Assembly (NCBI RefSeq): GCF_014174305.1
Contig: NZ_JABEQH010000004.1
Location: 1 to 64,000 of the forward strand
Source of the DNA: Gluconacetobacter johannae
GTDB taxonomy: Bacteria; Pseudomonadota; Alphaproteobacteria; Acetobacterales; Acetobacteraceae
DNA length: 64,000 nt
Reading direction: 5' to 3'
The translations under genes and the position numbers were made by a program. Numbering within the stretch: the stretch's first letter is position 1; every line of letters begins with the position of its first letter. The notes below the pieces were generated by a model. The model was not told where the DNA came from and searched no databases. It worked only from the letters and a program-made list of their open reading frames with translations. Positions 8,348-16,864 of this stretch are shown in pieces.

Positions 8348-10519
8348 TCATGAATTGTGATGCAGAGCGATGCGCCGCGTATCCTGGCGGCCGTATCGTG
8401 CGCCGGGATGCGCCGTTGCGTGTTCCTCGGCCATCGAGACTACGACGCCCGAGACATGGGCGCCGTAGGAGCGCAGGCGCTCAATGGACGACAGGACGGC
8501 GCTGCGCGAGGTGCTGAGCCAGCGGCAGATGAAGACCGTCTGGTCGGCCAGCGCGCCGTAGACCAGCCCGTCCGGCATGGCCAGCAGCGGCGGGCTGTCG
8601 ATGACGATCAGGCTGTAGGACCGGCCAAGCTCTTTCAGCATCTCGCGCAGGCGCGCGATTTCCGTGGTGTCGAAGGGAAACAGCTTGGGCGCGCCGGCGG
8701 GCAGGAAATCGACACCGGTTTCGGGGTCCGGGCGCACCACCTCGCCCACCGACGCTTCGCCTGCCAGCAGTTCGGTCAAGCCGGGACAAAGGGGCGAGCG
8801 GCCGGGCGTGCCTTCGCGATGGTCGCCGTCGATGACCAGCACCGGCTGGCCGCCCGTGCGGGCCAGGCCCGCCAGCCAGGCCGCCAGCGAACTCTTGCCC
8901 TCGCCGGCCGAGGCCGAGGCGACGACGACGACCCGTCCCCGGCCGGTGGTCTTCGGCGCGGACAGCGACAACTGCGCCAGCAGGCTGCGTACGGCTTCGC
9001 TGGCGGGAGAAAACGGGTTGTCCAAGACATGGCGCCGCACGGACCGGCGGTCGCGCCCGGCAATCCGGGGAATGGCGGTCAGCAGCGGCAGGCCGACCAG
9101 CGCGCGCAGTTGTTCGACCTCGCCGAAGCCCGACGAAAACAGGTCGCGCAGGAACACCGCCCCGGTGGCCGCCACCAGCGACAGCACGACGACGCCCATC
9201 AGCAGCTTCCTGCGGTTGGGGAAGGTCGCGCTGTCGGGGGCGGCGGCGTGCGAGACGAAGGCGACCGGCGGTTGCAGCAGGGCGACCCGGTCGACCAGTT
9301 CCTTCGACCGTTCGAGGAAGGCCTCGTACACGTCCCGCGCGCTCTGGGCCTCCTGCGTCAGCATGCGATATTCCGCCTGCGGCGAGCCCTGGCTGCTGGC
9401 CTCCTGGCGCAGCCGGTCCAGGTCGTGGGCCAGTTGGGCGACCTCGGCGCGGGCGGACATCGCATCCTCGTTGATCGAGGCCAGGGCCGCGTGCGTCTCG
9501 GCGGCCAGGCTGGCGCGCGTGGTGGCGATCTGCTGGTCCAGTCCGGCCAGGTCGGGGTGATGCGGCCCCAGGGCGGCGGCCTTCTGCATGCGCGCGCTGT
9601 CCAGTTGCTGCAGGGTGTTGGCGGTCGCCACCAGGATCGGCTGCTGGGTCAGCGCGACCAGCCCCCGGGCCTCGCCGCGTGCGCTGGCGCGGGCCAGGGC
9701 GTCGGCCCGGGCCTCGGCCGCCGCCAGGCGGCCCTGGGCCTGCGTCAGGCTGACGGCGGTTTCCGACATTTCCCGTTCGATCAGCGGGCCGTTGCCGGCG
9801 CCGTCGCCGGTGTTGGACAGCTTGTGCGTGGCGTTGAACGTGCTGGCGTTGGTCGCGGCTTCCAGCCACCGTTCGCGCAGCTGCGCCGTGCGGCTGTCCA
9901 CCCACGCCGCCGTGCGGTTCAGGTCCGCCCGCTGCCGGTCCAGGGCCAGTTGCTGGTACTGAATGACGAACGCGTTCGCCAGGTCGGCGGCCCGCCGGCC
10001 GTCATCGGCGTTGACGGTGATGCTGATGATGCGCGACCGCGGCATCGGCGCGATCGTGACGGCGGCCAGCAGCCTGTCCACCTGCGCCTGAGCCTCGGCG
10101 CCGGGGTCGGCCCTGGTCGCCTTCGGGCAGGCCGGGTACAGGCCGTGCGCGCAGAGCATGCCTTTCAGGCTGAAGCCGGTCCGGCCGGCCGGTGCCGGCA
10201 GGCTGTGCAGCACGGCGGCCGCGACATCGCGCGATTGCAGCAGCCCGGCCTGGGTCGCCAGTTCATCATCGCTCAGGCTTTCGGCCTGCTGCCCCCCGCG
10301 CGTGCCGACCGGATCGCTGACGGTCGGCGAGACGACGACCGTGGCGGTGGCCACGAACGACCGCCTGAGCGACAGCGTCGCCCCGCATCCCACGATGAAG
10401 GTGCCGATGCCGACCGCGAGGAACAGGCGGTGATAGCGGCGCAGCAGGCGCACGCCGTGCAGGATGATGGTCCTGCCGTCGCGCTGGCTCAGGGTGATCG
10501 TCGACAGGCGGTCGTTCAT
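8348..10519 (-). CDS. gumC: Chain-length determinant / Wzc-like ATPase (GumC-type) fusion
   Basis: A 723-residue inner-membrane co-polymerase controlling polymer length and export. Residues 1-60 hold the first membrane segment (LFLAVGIGTFIVGCG), followed by a long periplasmic Wzz/coiled-coil region. A second membrane segment lies near residue 435 (LLMGVVVLSLVAATGAVFL), followed by a cytoplasmic ATPase domain. The kinase domain shows Walker A (ASAGEGKSSLA), an altered Walker A' (VLVIDGDHRE) and Walker B (LIVIDSPPLL). The usual C-terminal tyrosine cluster of BY-kinases is missing; only one tyrosine (GARYGRQ) is present in the tail. It lies in the minus-strand block between gumM (57 bases upstream) and gumH. 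Confidence 0.88.
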   Translation of the reverse strand: MNDRLSTITLSQRDGRTIILHGVRLLRRYHRLFLAVGIGTFIVGCGATLSLRRSFVATATVVVSPTVSDPVGTRGGQQAESLSDDELATQAGLLQSRDVAAAVLHSLPAPAGRTGFSLKGMLCAHGLYPACPKATRADPGAEAQAQVDRLLAAVTIAPMPRSRIISITVNADDGRRAADLANAFVIQYQQLALDRQRADLNRTAAWVDSRTAQLRERWLEAATNASTFNATHKLSNTGDGAGNGPLIEREMSETAVSLTQAQGRLAAAEARADALARASARGEARGLVALTQQPILVATANTLQQLDSARMQKAAALGPHHPDLAGLDQQIATTRASLAAETHAALASINEDAMSARAEVAQLAHDLDRLRQEASSQGSPQAEYRMLTQEAQSARDVYEAFLERSKELVDRVALLQPPVAFVSHAAAPDSATFPNRRKLLMGVVVLSLVAATGAVFLRDLFSSGFGEVEQLRALVGLPLLTAIPRIAGRDRRSVRRHVLDNPFSPASEAVRSLLAQLSLSAPKTTGRGRVVVVASASAGEGKSSLAAWLAGLARTGGQPVLVIDGDHREGTPGRSPLCPGLTELLAGEASVGEVVRPDPETGVDFLPAGAPKLFPFDTTEIARLREMLKELGRSYSLIVIDSPPLLAMPDGLVYGALADQTVFICRWLSTSRSAVLSSIERLRSYGAHVSGVVVSMAEEHATAHPGARYGRQDTRRIALHHNS

Positions 10520-10576
10520 GCGGGTCTCGACTTCCGGAAAAAGGGGGCTCGCGTGGCCGGGTCGGCGGGGTGGACG

Positions 10577-11398
10577 TCAGGCTTGCGGCCGCTCGGGCCG
10601 GATTTTCCAGCGCAGGACATGCAGGCCGAAGACCGGCAGCCCCAGCAGGTAACGACGCCACAGCCGCCTGGGTTCGCGCACCAGCCTGACCAGCCATTCC
10701 AGGCCCATGTTGGCGACCCATCGCGGGGGCCGGCGGACGCGGCCGGCCGCGTGATCGACCAGCGCGCCGGCGGTGATGGCGATGGTCGGCGGCAGACGGT
10801 CCCAGTGATCGTAAAGCCACCGTTCCTGTCGGGGCATTCCCATATTCACCAGCAGCAGGGTCGGGCGCGTGGCGTTGATCTGCCGGACGATGTCCTCGGA
10901 GTCCGCCGATCCGGGACGGGCATCGAAAAATCCGTTCCGCACGCCCGCCGTGCGGACGCCGTAGCGTTGCTCGTAGGTACGCGCGGCATGTTCCGCGGTG
11001 TCCTGCGTCCCGCCCAGCCAGAACAATGATGCGTCGCGGCCCAGCTGTTGCAGGACGGGACCGATCCATTCGGGCGGGGTGGTGCGGTGCGGCCGCCGGC
11101 CGATCAGGAACGCCGCCGCAAGCTGGACGCCCGCGCCGTCGCAGAATGCGATATCCGCCCGGTCGAACAGGTCGCGCAGCCAGCGCTCGCGTTGCGACAG
11201 GACGACGCAATGCGCGTTGGCGTTCACGACCAGCATCCTGCCGCCCCGCCGCGCGGCCTGTGCCACGGTGTCGGCCAGCGCGTCGCGCGGAATGTCCAGA
11301 AGGCGCAGCCCCATGACGCGCAGCGCGTCGAACGGCGGGGACGCATCGCGGGGCGCGTCCGCCGCGCGCGCCGGGGGGGAGATCACATCAGAAGGCAT
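10577..11398 (-). CDS. gumM: WecG/TagA/CpsF-family glycosyltransferase (GumM-like)
   Basis: GT26-family membrane-associated glycosyltransferase, 273 residues. In gum/acetan systems GumM adds the second glucose to the lipid-linked first glucose. Family motifs are present: LVVNANAHCVVLS, the conserved acidic site in AFCDGAGVQLAA, LFWLGGTQDTAEHAA, and LLLVNMGMPRQERWLYDH followed by ITAGALVDHAAG. The C-terminal basic/aromatic segment (GLEWLVRLVREPRRLWRRYLLG) is the usual membrane-contacting tail. Its start overlaps the gumD stop by 11 bases, so it is co-transcribed with the priming transferase, fitting the second step of repeat-unit assembly. Confidence 0.88.
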   Translation of the reverse strand: MPSDVISPPARAADAPRDASPPFDALRVMGLRLLDIPRDALADTVAQAARRGGRMLVVNANAHCVVLSQRERWLRDLFDRADIAFCDGAGVQLAAAFLIGRRPHRTTPPEWIGPVLQQLGRDASLFWLGGTQDTAEHAARTYEQRYGVRTAGVRNGFFDARPGSADSEDIVRQINATRPTLLLVNMGMPRQERWLYDHWDRLPPTIAITAGALVDHAAGRVRRPPRWVANMGLEWLVRLVREPRRLWRRYLLGLPVFGLHVLRWKIRPERPQA

Positions 11399-12887
11399 GT
11401 TTGCTGAAAACCTCGCGCAGGACGGTCAGGGCCAGGATCTTCAGGTCGAAACGCAGTGACCATTTCTGCATGTATTCCAGGTCGAACTCCACGCGCCGGC
11501 GCAGGTCGTCCAACGTCACCAGTTCGCCGCGCGCGCCGTTGACCTGGGCCCAGCCGGTGATGCCCGGCTTGACCTGATGGCGGATGACATATTCGGCCAA
11601 TGCATCGTCCAGCAGCATGCCGTCGGCGCGGGTATGCGGGGCATGGGGGCGGGGACCGACCAGGGACATCTCGCCGCGCAGGACGTTCAGAAGCTGCGGC
11701 AGTTCGTCCAGGCTCAGCCGCCGCAGCCATTTGCCGATCCGGGTCACGCGCGGATCGTCGCGCGACGTCTGCCTGGCTGCCATCACGTCGGACATGTTGG
11801 CGTACATGCTGCGGAACTTGAACACCATGAAGTTGCGATTGTTGTAGCCCAGACGGGGCTGCCTGAAGAATACCGGACCCGGCGAGGTCATCTTGATGGC
11901 GATTGCGATCAGGCCCATCAGCGGGGCCAGCATCGCAAGGGCGGTGGCGCCCAAAACCACGTCCAGCATCGTCTTGCGGACGATCTGCCACTCGGACAGC
12001 GGCCGGCGCTGCAACACCAGCAGGGCGAAGGGCCCCAGCCGTTCGATCGGCAGCAGCACGTCGATGCCATGCACCACATTGGGCATTACATAGACATCGG
12101 ACAGGACGCTGCGGAGCCGCCAGCTGATTTCGGCGACATGATCCACTGGGTCGGAACTGGGTGGAATGGCAAGGATGATCGCATGCAGACGGGATTCCCG
12201 GCTGCGCGCAATCAGGTCGTCCAGCGTGCCGTCGGTCACGGTGGAATCCAGCGCCGTGTCGTGGTCGTCGAACACGCCGATCATCCGGTAGGTCGGGCCG
12301 GCTTCCTCGGCGACGCGCGCCGCGACCTTGGTTGCGACCTCGTCGCTGCCGATCACGGCAATGTTCCGGGCCAGATGGCGCGTGGCGGAAGGATGTTGCA
12401 GGATCAGGATTTCGCCGCCGCGCAGCACGCACAGGGTTGCGGCACAGATCCCGAGCCAGACCAGCGACAGCGCAATGATCTGGGCCGTGGGCCGGTGCAG
12501 CATGTACAGGACGACGAAATGCAGCAATGCGCCCATCACAAGCGGGGGCGTCAGATATCGAACCTGTGCCGAAATATGAAGGATGTTCGGGATATAGAGC
12601 AGTGAACGCTTTTTGGGGATCATCAGGAACCCGAGGGCTGACATCAGGTCGGCCAGGGGCAGCGCCACATGTCCGTTCCCCATCAGGATGGTCGGTTCGA
12701 CATGCGTGCACAGGATGGTCGCGCCAAGGACGCCGAAGGCGTCGAGGCTGGTGGTCACGCCGGCCATGACCGGGTGATGATACGGGTAAGACCTGGCGCC
12801 GGTCGCCCCCGATGGCTGGGGTTCATCCACAAGGCCGTCGTTCGACAGGCTGATCGCGTCCTGCAACCGGCCGAATGATTCGCTCAT
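11388..12887 (-). CDS. gumD: Undecaprenyl-phosphate glucose-1-phosphate transferase (GumD/AceA-like)
   Basis: Priming enzyme of exopolysaccharide synthesis. It transfers glucose-1-phosphate from UDP-glucose to undecaprenyl phosphate at the inner membrane. From ATG 12887 it is 499 residues. The N-terminal third has several membrane segments, followed by a CoA-binding-like Rossmann part ([18 protein letters not shown]). The C-terminal bacterial sugar transferase domain shows [46 protein letters not shown] and [18 protein letters not shown] chose 12887 over the in-frame ATG at 12908 because a perfect AGGAGG (12895-12900) sits 7 bases before it. It heads the operon gumD-gumM-gumC-gumH-barrel-wza. 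Confidence 0.93.
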   Translation of the reverse strand: MSESFGRLQDAISLSNDGLVDEPQPSGATGARSYPYHHPVMAGVTTSLDAFGVLGATILCTHVEPTILMGNGHVALPLADLMSALGFLMIPKKRSLLYIPNILHISAQVRYLTPPLVMGALLHFVVLYMLHRPTAQIIALSLVWLGICAATLCVLRGGEILILQHPSATRHLARNIAVIGSDEVATKVAARVAEEAGPTYRMIGVFDDHDTALDSTVTDGTLDDLIARSRESRLHAIILAIPPSSDPVDHVAEISWRLRSVLSDVYVMPNVVHGIDVLLPIERLGPFALLVLQRRPLSEWQIVRKTMLDVVLGATALAMLAPLMGLIAIAIKMTSPGPVFFRQPRLGYNNRNFMVFKFRSMYANMSDVMAARQTSRDDPRVTRIGKWLRRLSLDELPQLLNVLRGEMSLVGPRPHAPHTRADGMLLDDALAEYVIRHQVKPGITGWAQVNGARGELVTLDDLRRRVEFDLEYMQKWSLRFDLKILALTVLREVFSKHAF

Positions 12888-12894
12888 GCGAGGA

Positions 12895-12900
12895 CCTCCT
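12895..12900 (-). promoter_or_regulatory. Perfect ribosome binding site deciding the gumD start
   Basis: AGGAGG on the minus strand, 7 bases before ATG 12887. It lies inside the longer alternative reading from 12908, which has no such signal, so it decides the start codon. Confidence 0.75.
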
Positions 12901-12960
12901 GGGGGCACGCCACTGTCGATAACGACCGTTCTGATCGCTCCGGAATTAAGGGCCGAAAAA

Positions 12961-12976
12961 CGTCTTTTTTAAGACG
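12961..12976 (-). terminator. Small terminator-like hairpin in the gumD leader
   Basis: On the minus strand CGTCTT-AAAA-AAGACG is followed directly by TTTTT, the form of a weak intrinsic terminator. It lies 73-89 bases upstream of the gumD ATG, so it would sit in the leader if transcription starts further up. The 9-mer AAAAACGTC (plus strand) occurs at 12956 and again at 12985, giving an alternative partner for the stem. An attenuator is possible; a 6-bp stem may also be chance. Confidence 0.35.
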
Positions 12977-13131
12977 AAGGTTTCAAAAACGTCATAAATT
13001 CTTTTGTGTTTTTCTTGGAAATGGCGCTCTTTGCGCGCACCTCTCCAGGGCCGGCATCCGCGTGTCGCGGTCGGTCTATGGATCTGGTATTGTAAAACGC
13101 CGTACTATAAAACGGATTTACGGACCATCGC

Positions 13132-13175
13132 ACATGTTCGCCCTCGGGAAACCCAAGGGCGCATCTGGAACATGT
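13132..13175. repeat. Compound inverted repeat upstream of gumD
   Basis: Outer arms ACATGTTC and GAACATGT (13132-13139, 13168-13175) enclose an inner hairpin: GCCCT/AGGGC, a C-A mismatch, then GGG-AAA-CCC with a three-base loop. A 7-base bulge separates inner and outer 3' arms. The arms are perfect. It could be a protein-binding dyad or an RNA structure in the gumD leader, 245-288 bases before the start codon. Confidence 0.6.
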
Positions 13176-13250
13176 CAGTGTGAATCGACAATAAGGATCG
13201 AATTGTGGCGCTGTCCATTCTTTTGTGACGGGAATTTCAGAATCCGCACC

Positions 13251-13294
13251 GGGAACGGGATAAAATGCAATATCCCGCACCCATGCCCGTTCCC
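13251..13294 (-). terminator. Hairpin after ugd, probable terminator
   Basis: GGGAACGGG (13251-13259) pairs with CCCGTTCCC (13286-13294), 10 bases past the end of ugd on the minus strand. A second pairing, GGGATA/TATCCC, competes inside the loop. No T-run follows, but the 9-bp stem and its position make it the likely end or attenuation point of the ugd transcript. Confidence 0.5.
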
Positions 13295-13303
13295 TTTCCG
13301 GTT

Positions 13304-14629
13304 TTACGGGCGGCCTACGGAACTGTAGCGCAGGCCATGCGCCCGCATGGCCTGCGGGTCCCAGATGTTACGCAGATCGACGATGACGTCGCCTTTCATC
13401 ACGTCGCGCAGTCTGGATGGCGACAGGGCCCGGAATTCGTTCCATTCCGTCAGGACGACAAGCGCATCCGCGCCGGCCGCCGCGTCCAGCGGGTCGGTGC
13501 AGTACTGGGTGGCCTCGGGCAGCAGGGGGCGGGCCGGGACCATGCCGACGGGGTCGAAGGCGCGCAGGCTGGCCCCCGCGGCGGCCAGCCGGTGCAGGAT
13601 GGGAATCGAGGAAGCTTCGCGCATGTCATCGGTTTCCGGCTTGAAGGTCAGGCCCAGGATGCCGATCGTCAGGCCCGACACGCTGCCGCCGCAGGCCGCG
13701 ATGACGCGGTCGGCCATGCGCGTCTTGCGCGTGTCGTTGATGTCCACCGTCGTTTCGATCAGGCGCATCGGCGACCCCGCGTCCTGCGCGATATGGACCA
13801 GGGCCAGCGTGTCCTTGGGAAAGCACGACCCGCCGAAACCCGGGCCGGGATGCAGGAATTTCCGGCCGATACGGTTGTCCAGGCCGATACCGCGTGCGAT
13901 ATCGTGGACTTCGGCACCGACTTTCTCGCACAGGTCCGCGATTTCGTTGATGAAGGTCACCTTCATCGCCAGGAAGGAGTTGGCCGCGTATTTCGCCAGT
14001 TCCGCCGTTTCCAGGCCGGTGAACAGGATCGGGGCTTCGATCAGGTAGAGCGGCCGGTAGAGGCGGCGCAGGATCTCGCGCGCGCGCTCGCCCCCGCCGG
14101 GCCGGGTGGTGTCGGTGCCGATGATGACGCGGTCGGGGCGCATGAAATCGCCAATGGCGTTGCCTTCGCGCAGAAATTCCGGATTGGAGGCGACGTCGAA
14201 ATCCAGGTCCGGCCGGACGCGGCGGATCAGGTCGGAGACCTGCCGCCCGGTTCCGACCGGAACGGTCGATTTCGTGACCACGACGGCGTAGTCGTTCATG
14301 CATTTGGCGATCTGTTCCGCCGCCGCATAGACATAGCGCAGGTCGGCATGGCCGTCGCCGCGCCGGGTCGGCGTGCCCACGGCGATGAAGATGGCCTCGG
14401 CCCCCTGCACCGCCTTTTCGATGTCGTCGCCGAAGGTCAGGCGCCCGGCGGCCACATTGTCGGCGACCAGCTTGTCCAGGCCGGGTTCGTAGATGGGGAT
14501 CCGGCCTTCGCGTAGTGCCGCCAGCCGGCCGGGATCGGTTTCGACGATGGCCACGTCGGTGCCGAATTCGGCGAAGCAGGCCCCCGACACCAGCCCGACA
14601 TAGCCACCACCAATCATCGCGATCTGCAT
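13304..14629 (-). CDS. ugd: UDP-glucose 6-dehydrogenase
   Basis: Cytoplasmic NAD-dependent enzyme that oxidises UDP-glucose twice to UDP-glucuronate, the donor for the GumK-like transferase in this locus. The 441-residue length is typical. It has the N-terminal Rossmann motif MIGGGYVGLVSGACFAEFG, the catalytic lysine region NSFLAMKVTFINE, and the catalytic cysteine in GPGFGGSCFPKDT. The C-terminal NAD/UDP-binding domain shows IGILGLTFKPETDDMREA. It lies 52 bases after the GT2 gene and before a hairpin, so it probably belongs to the gumK-GT4-GT2-ugd transcription unit. Confidence 0.96.
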   Translation of the reverse strand: MQIAMIGGGYVGLVSGACFAEFGTDVAIVETDPGRLAALREGRIPIYEPGLDKLVADNVAAGRLTFGDDIEKAVQGAEAIFIAVGTPTRRGDGHADLRYVYAAAEQIAKCMNDYAVVVTKSTVPVGTGRQVSDLIRRVRPDLDFDVASNPEFLREGNAIGDFMRPDRVIIGTDTTRPGGGERAREILRRLYRPLYLIEAPILFTGLETAELAKYAANSFLAMKVTFINEIADLCEKVGAEVHDIARGIGLDNRIGRKFLHPGPGFGGSCFPKDTLALVHIAQDAGSPMRLIETTVDINDTRKTRMADRVIAACGGSVSGLTIGILGLTFKPETDDMREASSIPILHRLAAAGASLRAFDPVGMVPARPLLPEATQYCTDPLDAAAGADALVVLTEWNEFRALSPSRLRDVMKGDVIVDLRNIWDPQAMRAHGLRYSSVGRP

Positions 14630-14681
14630 GATCCACTCCTGTCAAAGATGTTGTTCGTCCCGCCGGGCCGCGCCGGCCCGG

Positions 14682-15656
14682 TCATGCCGACCGCCAGATG
14701 GCGATGCGGCGGTGGAGTGCGCGGCCGACCTGCCGCCCGATGCGCGGGACGAAGGACGGCCGTCGCAGCGCACGCGCCGCCAGGGCGCCGACGGCCCCGC
14801 GACGGATCGCCTGCGAAAAGAAATGCGCGTCGTCCAGCCGGGACAGGCCCTCGGCGCGGCGCAGCAGCAGGGCGGCCAGGCCGGGGGCCGACCGGATGGC
14901 CGGATGCGCGGTGAGGTCGATGGCCGCCCGCGCCAGCGCGCCATAGGCGATGGTGGTGCGCGTCATGTCCGACGCCTTGCGGCTGACGGCCCCTTCGCGC
15001 TGGGTATAGAGATAATGCGCCGTATCGAGGATCCTGAAGCGCGCCCCGTGCAGCAGCAGGGTCACCATGAAGGTGAAATCCTCGCCATGGCGTTGCGCGG
15101 TCGGGTAGCGGATGCCCGATGAAAGCAGGAAGGCGCGCCGGATCATCGGCTTGAGCAATCCCCAGTCGGGGCCGCGTCCATCGGCCAGGTTGTGGGCCAG
15201 ATAGGTCTCGACGGCGACGGGGCCGGGGGGAATGGCCCCGGGGCCGATGGCGCGGCCGGTCGTCCGGGCGGCGGCCGCGTCGTAGTCCAGCAGGTCGTCC
15301 GCCACGATGTCGGCCGCCGGGTCGCAGGCGACGAGGCCGGCCAGCGCCGCCAGCCGGTCGGGCGCATAGGCGTCGTCGGCGTCGAGGATTGCGATCCAGT
15401 CGCCGGTCGCCTGCGCGATGCCCATGTTGCGCGCCGCCGCCGGGCCGCCGTTCGCCGCCATGCACAGCAGGCGCACGCTGGGGTGGCGCCGGGCCAGCGC
15501 CGCCACGATGTCGCGCGTCGCATCGCTGGAACAATCGTCCACCACCAGGATCTCGGCGGCGGGCAGGCTCTGCACCAGCACCGAGCTGATCGCCCGCTCG
15601 ACGAAGGGGGCTGCGTTGAAGACCGGCATGATGACGGTGATGGCGATACCGGTCAT
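14682..15656 (-). CDS. GT2-family glycosyltransferase, exopolysaccharide repeat-unit assembly
   Basis: Cytoplasmic glycosyltransferase of family GT2 (GT-A fold), 324 residues from ATG 15656. The N-terminus shows the nucleotide-sugar fold ITVIMPVFNAAPFVERAI, then LVVDDCSSDATRDI, the NGGPAAARNMGI loop and the metal-binding DxD in IAILDADDAY. The C-terminal region is variable, as usual. The frame runs far upstream of 15656, but only the part from there carries homology; the rest shadows the GT4 gene. Its ATG overlaps the GT4 stop (ATGA). The sugar it adds is unknown; it is probably one of the outer residues beyond the glucuronate. Confidence 0.85.
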   Translation of the reverse strand: MTGIAITVIMPVFNAAPFVERAISSVLVQSLPAAEILVVDDCSSDATRDIVAALARRHPSVRLLCMAANGGPAAARNMGIAQATGDWIAILDADDAYAPDRLAALAGLVACDPAADIVADDLLDYDAAAARTTGRAIGPGAIPPGPVAVETYLAHNLADGRGPDWGLLKPMIRRAFLLSSGIRYPTAQRHGEDFTFMVTLLLHGARFRILDTAHYLYTQREGAVSRKASDMTRTTIAYGALARAAIDLTAHPAIRSAPGLAALLLRRAEGLSRLDDAHFFSQAIRRGAVGALAARALRRPSFVPRIGRQVGRALHRRIAIWRSA

Positions 15657-16837
15657 GGGCGCGTACCCGCCAGGCGGTCGTACAGATCTTCCAGCGCGTC
15701 GGTGCAGGTCCGGATGTCGTGCTGCTGGCGCACGAAGCGGCTGCCGGCGGCGCCCAGCCGGTCGGCCAGGGCGTCGTCGGTCAGCACCGCCAGCAGCCGG
15801 TCGGCCAGGGCGTCGACATCGCCCTCGGCAAAGGCGTAGCCGGTCCGGCCGTCGATCATCCCCTCGGTCACGCCGCCCCGGGCCGAGGTGACGACCGGGA
15901 CGCCGCTGGCCTGGGCCTCCAGCAGCACCAGCGGCAGGCCCTCGGCGTCGCCGCTGGTCGCGGTGATGCTGGGCAGGCAGAAGACGCGCGCCTGGCCCAT
16001 CAGCGCCTGCACCCTGTCGCGCGACACCGCGCCGGTGAAGACCACGTTGCCCATCGTGGCGGCCTGCGCCTCCAGCAACGGGCGTTCGGGGCCGTCGCCC
16101 GCCACGACCAGCCGCGCCGCCGGCAGGATTTGCCCGATCCGGCCGAAGGCCTCGATCAGGAACCGGCATCCCTTCTTCTCGACCAGCCGCCCCAGGAACA
16201 GGATCAGCGGCGGCCGGCGGCCCGGCGACGGGTCCTGGGGGGTGAAGCGGCCGGGATTGATGCCGATATGGCGAATATGGACCCGGTCCGGCGGCAGGCC
16301 CACGGCAATCGCGGCGTCGCGGATATGGTCGGACACGGCCACGAAACTGACCTCGGGCCGGGACGCCAGCCGTTCGAGGCGGCGGGGATAGGCCTTCCAG
16401 CGCCGCCCGGACCGTCCGGCGGCGAACCAGTCCATGTGGGTGGTGATGTCGGCCCCGTGCAGCGTCACCAGCAGCGGCACCGATAGCGAGCGGGCCAGAT
16501 GCCATGCCTCGACCCCGTCGAACCCGAAATGGGCATGGATCAGGGATGGCTGCACATGATGCGCGATCCGGGTCAGGCCGGGGGGCGCCAGGTCCAGCGT
16601 GCGGGCCACCAGGCTGCGGGCGCGCTGGGGCAGCGTCGCCGGACCGACATAGCGCGTCCGGGCGGCCAGTCCGTCCAGGGGCAGCCGGTCGACCAGGCGT
16701 TCGCCGATCATGACCGGCTTCCACCGTTGCAGGGCCAGGGACTGGTCCCGCACGAAGGTTTCGGACAGCGGCAGGATCTCGGTCCGGTAGATCCCCACGG
16801 TCGGACAATCCGTCACGGCGCTGGTCTTCTGGAGCAT
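15653..16837 (-). CDS. GT4-family glycosyltransferase, exopolysaccharide repeat-unit assembly
   Basis: Glycosyltransferase of family GT4 (GT-B fold), 394 residues. It opens with a short IYRTEILPLSETFVRDQ segment seen in colanic/capsular GT4 enzymes. It then shows HAHFGFDGVEAWHLAR, LLVTLHGADITTH, LILFLGRLVEKKGCRFLIEAF, and the donor-site E-x7-E motif in DAEGLPLVLLEAQASGVPVV. It overlaps the GT2 gene by 4 bases and follows the GumK gene by 27 bases, so it works in the same assembly line. The donor sugar cannot be read from the sequence. Confidence 0.86.
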   Translation of the reverse strand: MLQKTSAVTDCPTVGIYRTEILPLSETFVRDQSLALQRWKPVMIGERLVDRLPLDGLAARTRYVGPATLPQRARSLVARTLDLAPPGLTRIAHHVQPSLIHAHFGFDGVEAWHLARSLSVPLLVTLHGADITTHMDWFAAGRSGRRWKAYPRRLERLASRPEVSFVAVSDHIRDAAIAVGLPPDRVHIRHIGINPGRFTPQDPSPGRRPPLILFLGRLVEKKGCRFLIEAFGRIGQILPAARLVVAGDGPERPLLEAQAATMGNVVFTGAVSRDRVQALMGQARVFCLPSITATSGDAEGLPLVLLEAQASGVPVVTSARGGVTEGMIDGRTGYAFAEGDVDALADRLLAVLTDDALADRLGAAGSRFVRQQHDIRTCTDALEDLYDRLAGTRP

Positions 16838-16864
16838 CCTGTATTCCTTCCTGTCGTGGTCGGA

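Larger units (their letters stand above)
12888..13303. other. Gene-free leader region upstream of gumD
   Basis: About 415 bases without a convincing gene, less GC-rich than its surroundings, lying between the end of ugd and the start of gumD, both on the minus strand. It holds the ugd terminator hairpin (13251-13294), a compound hairpin (13132-13175) and a small terminator-like hairpin (12961-12976), plus the AGGAGG ribosome site of gumD. A promoter for gumD is expected here, but I cannot place its -35/-10 with confidence. Confidence 0.6.

Noticed and set aside
8357-11029. 890-residue plus-strand open frame opposite gumC and gumM
   Set aside because: Low-complexity Gln/Arg/Gly composition with no domain, and full overlap with well-supported genes on the other strand.
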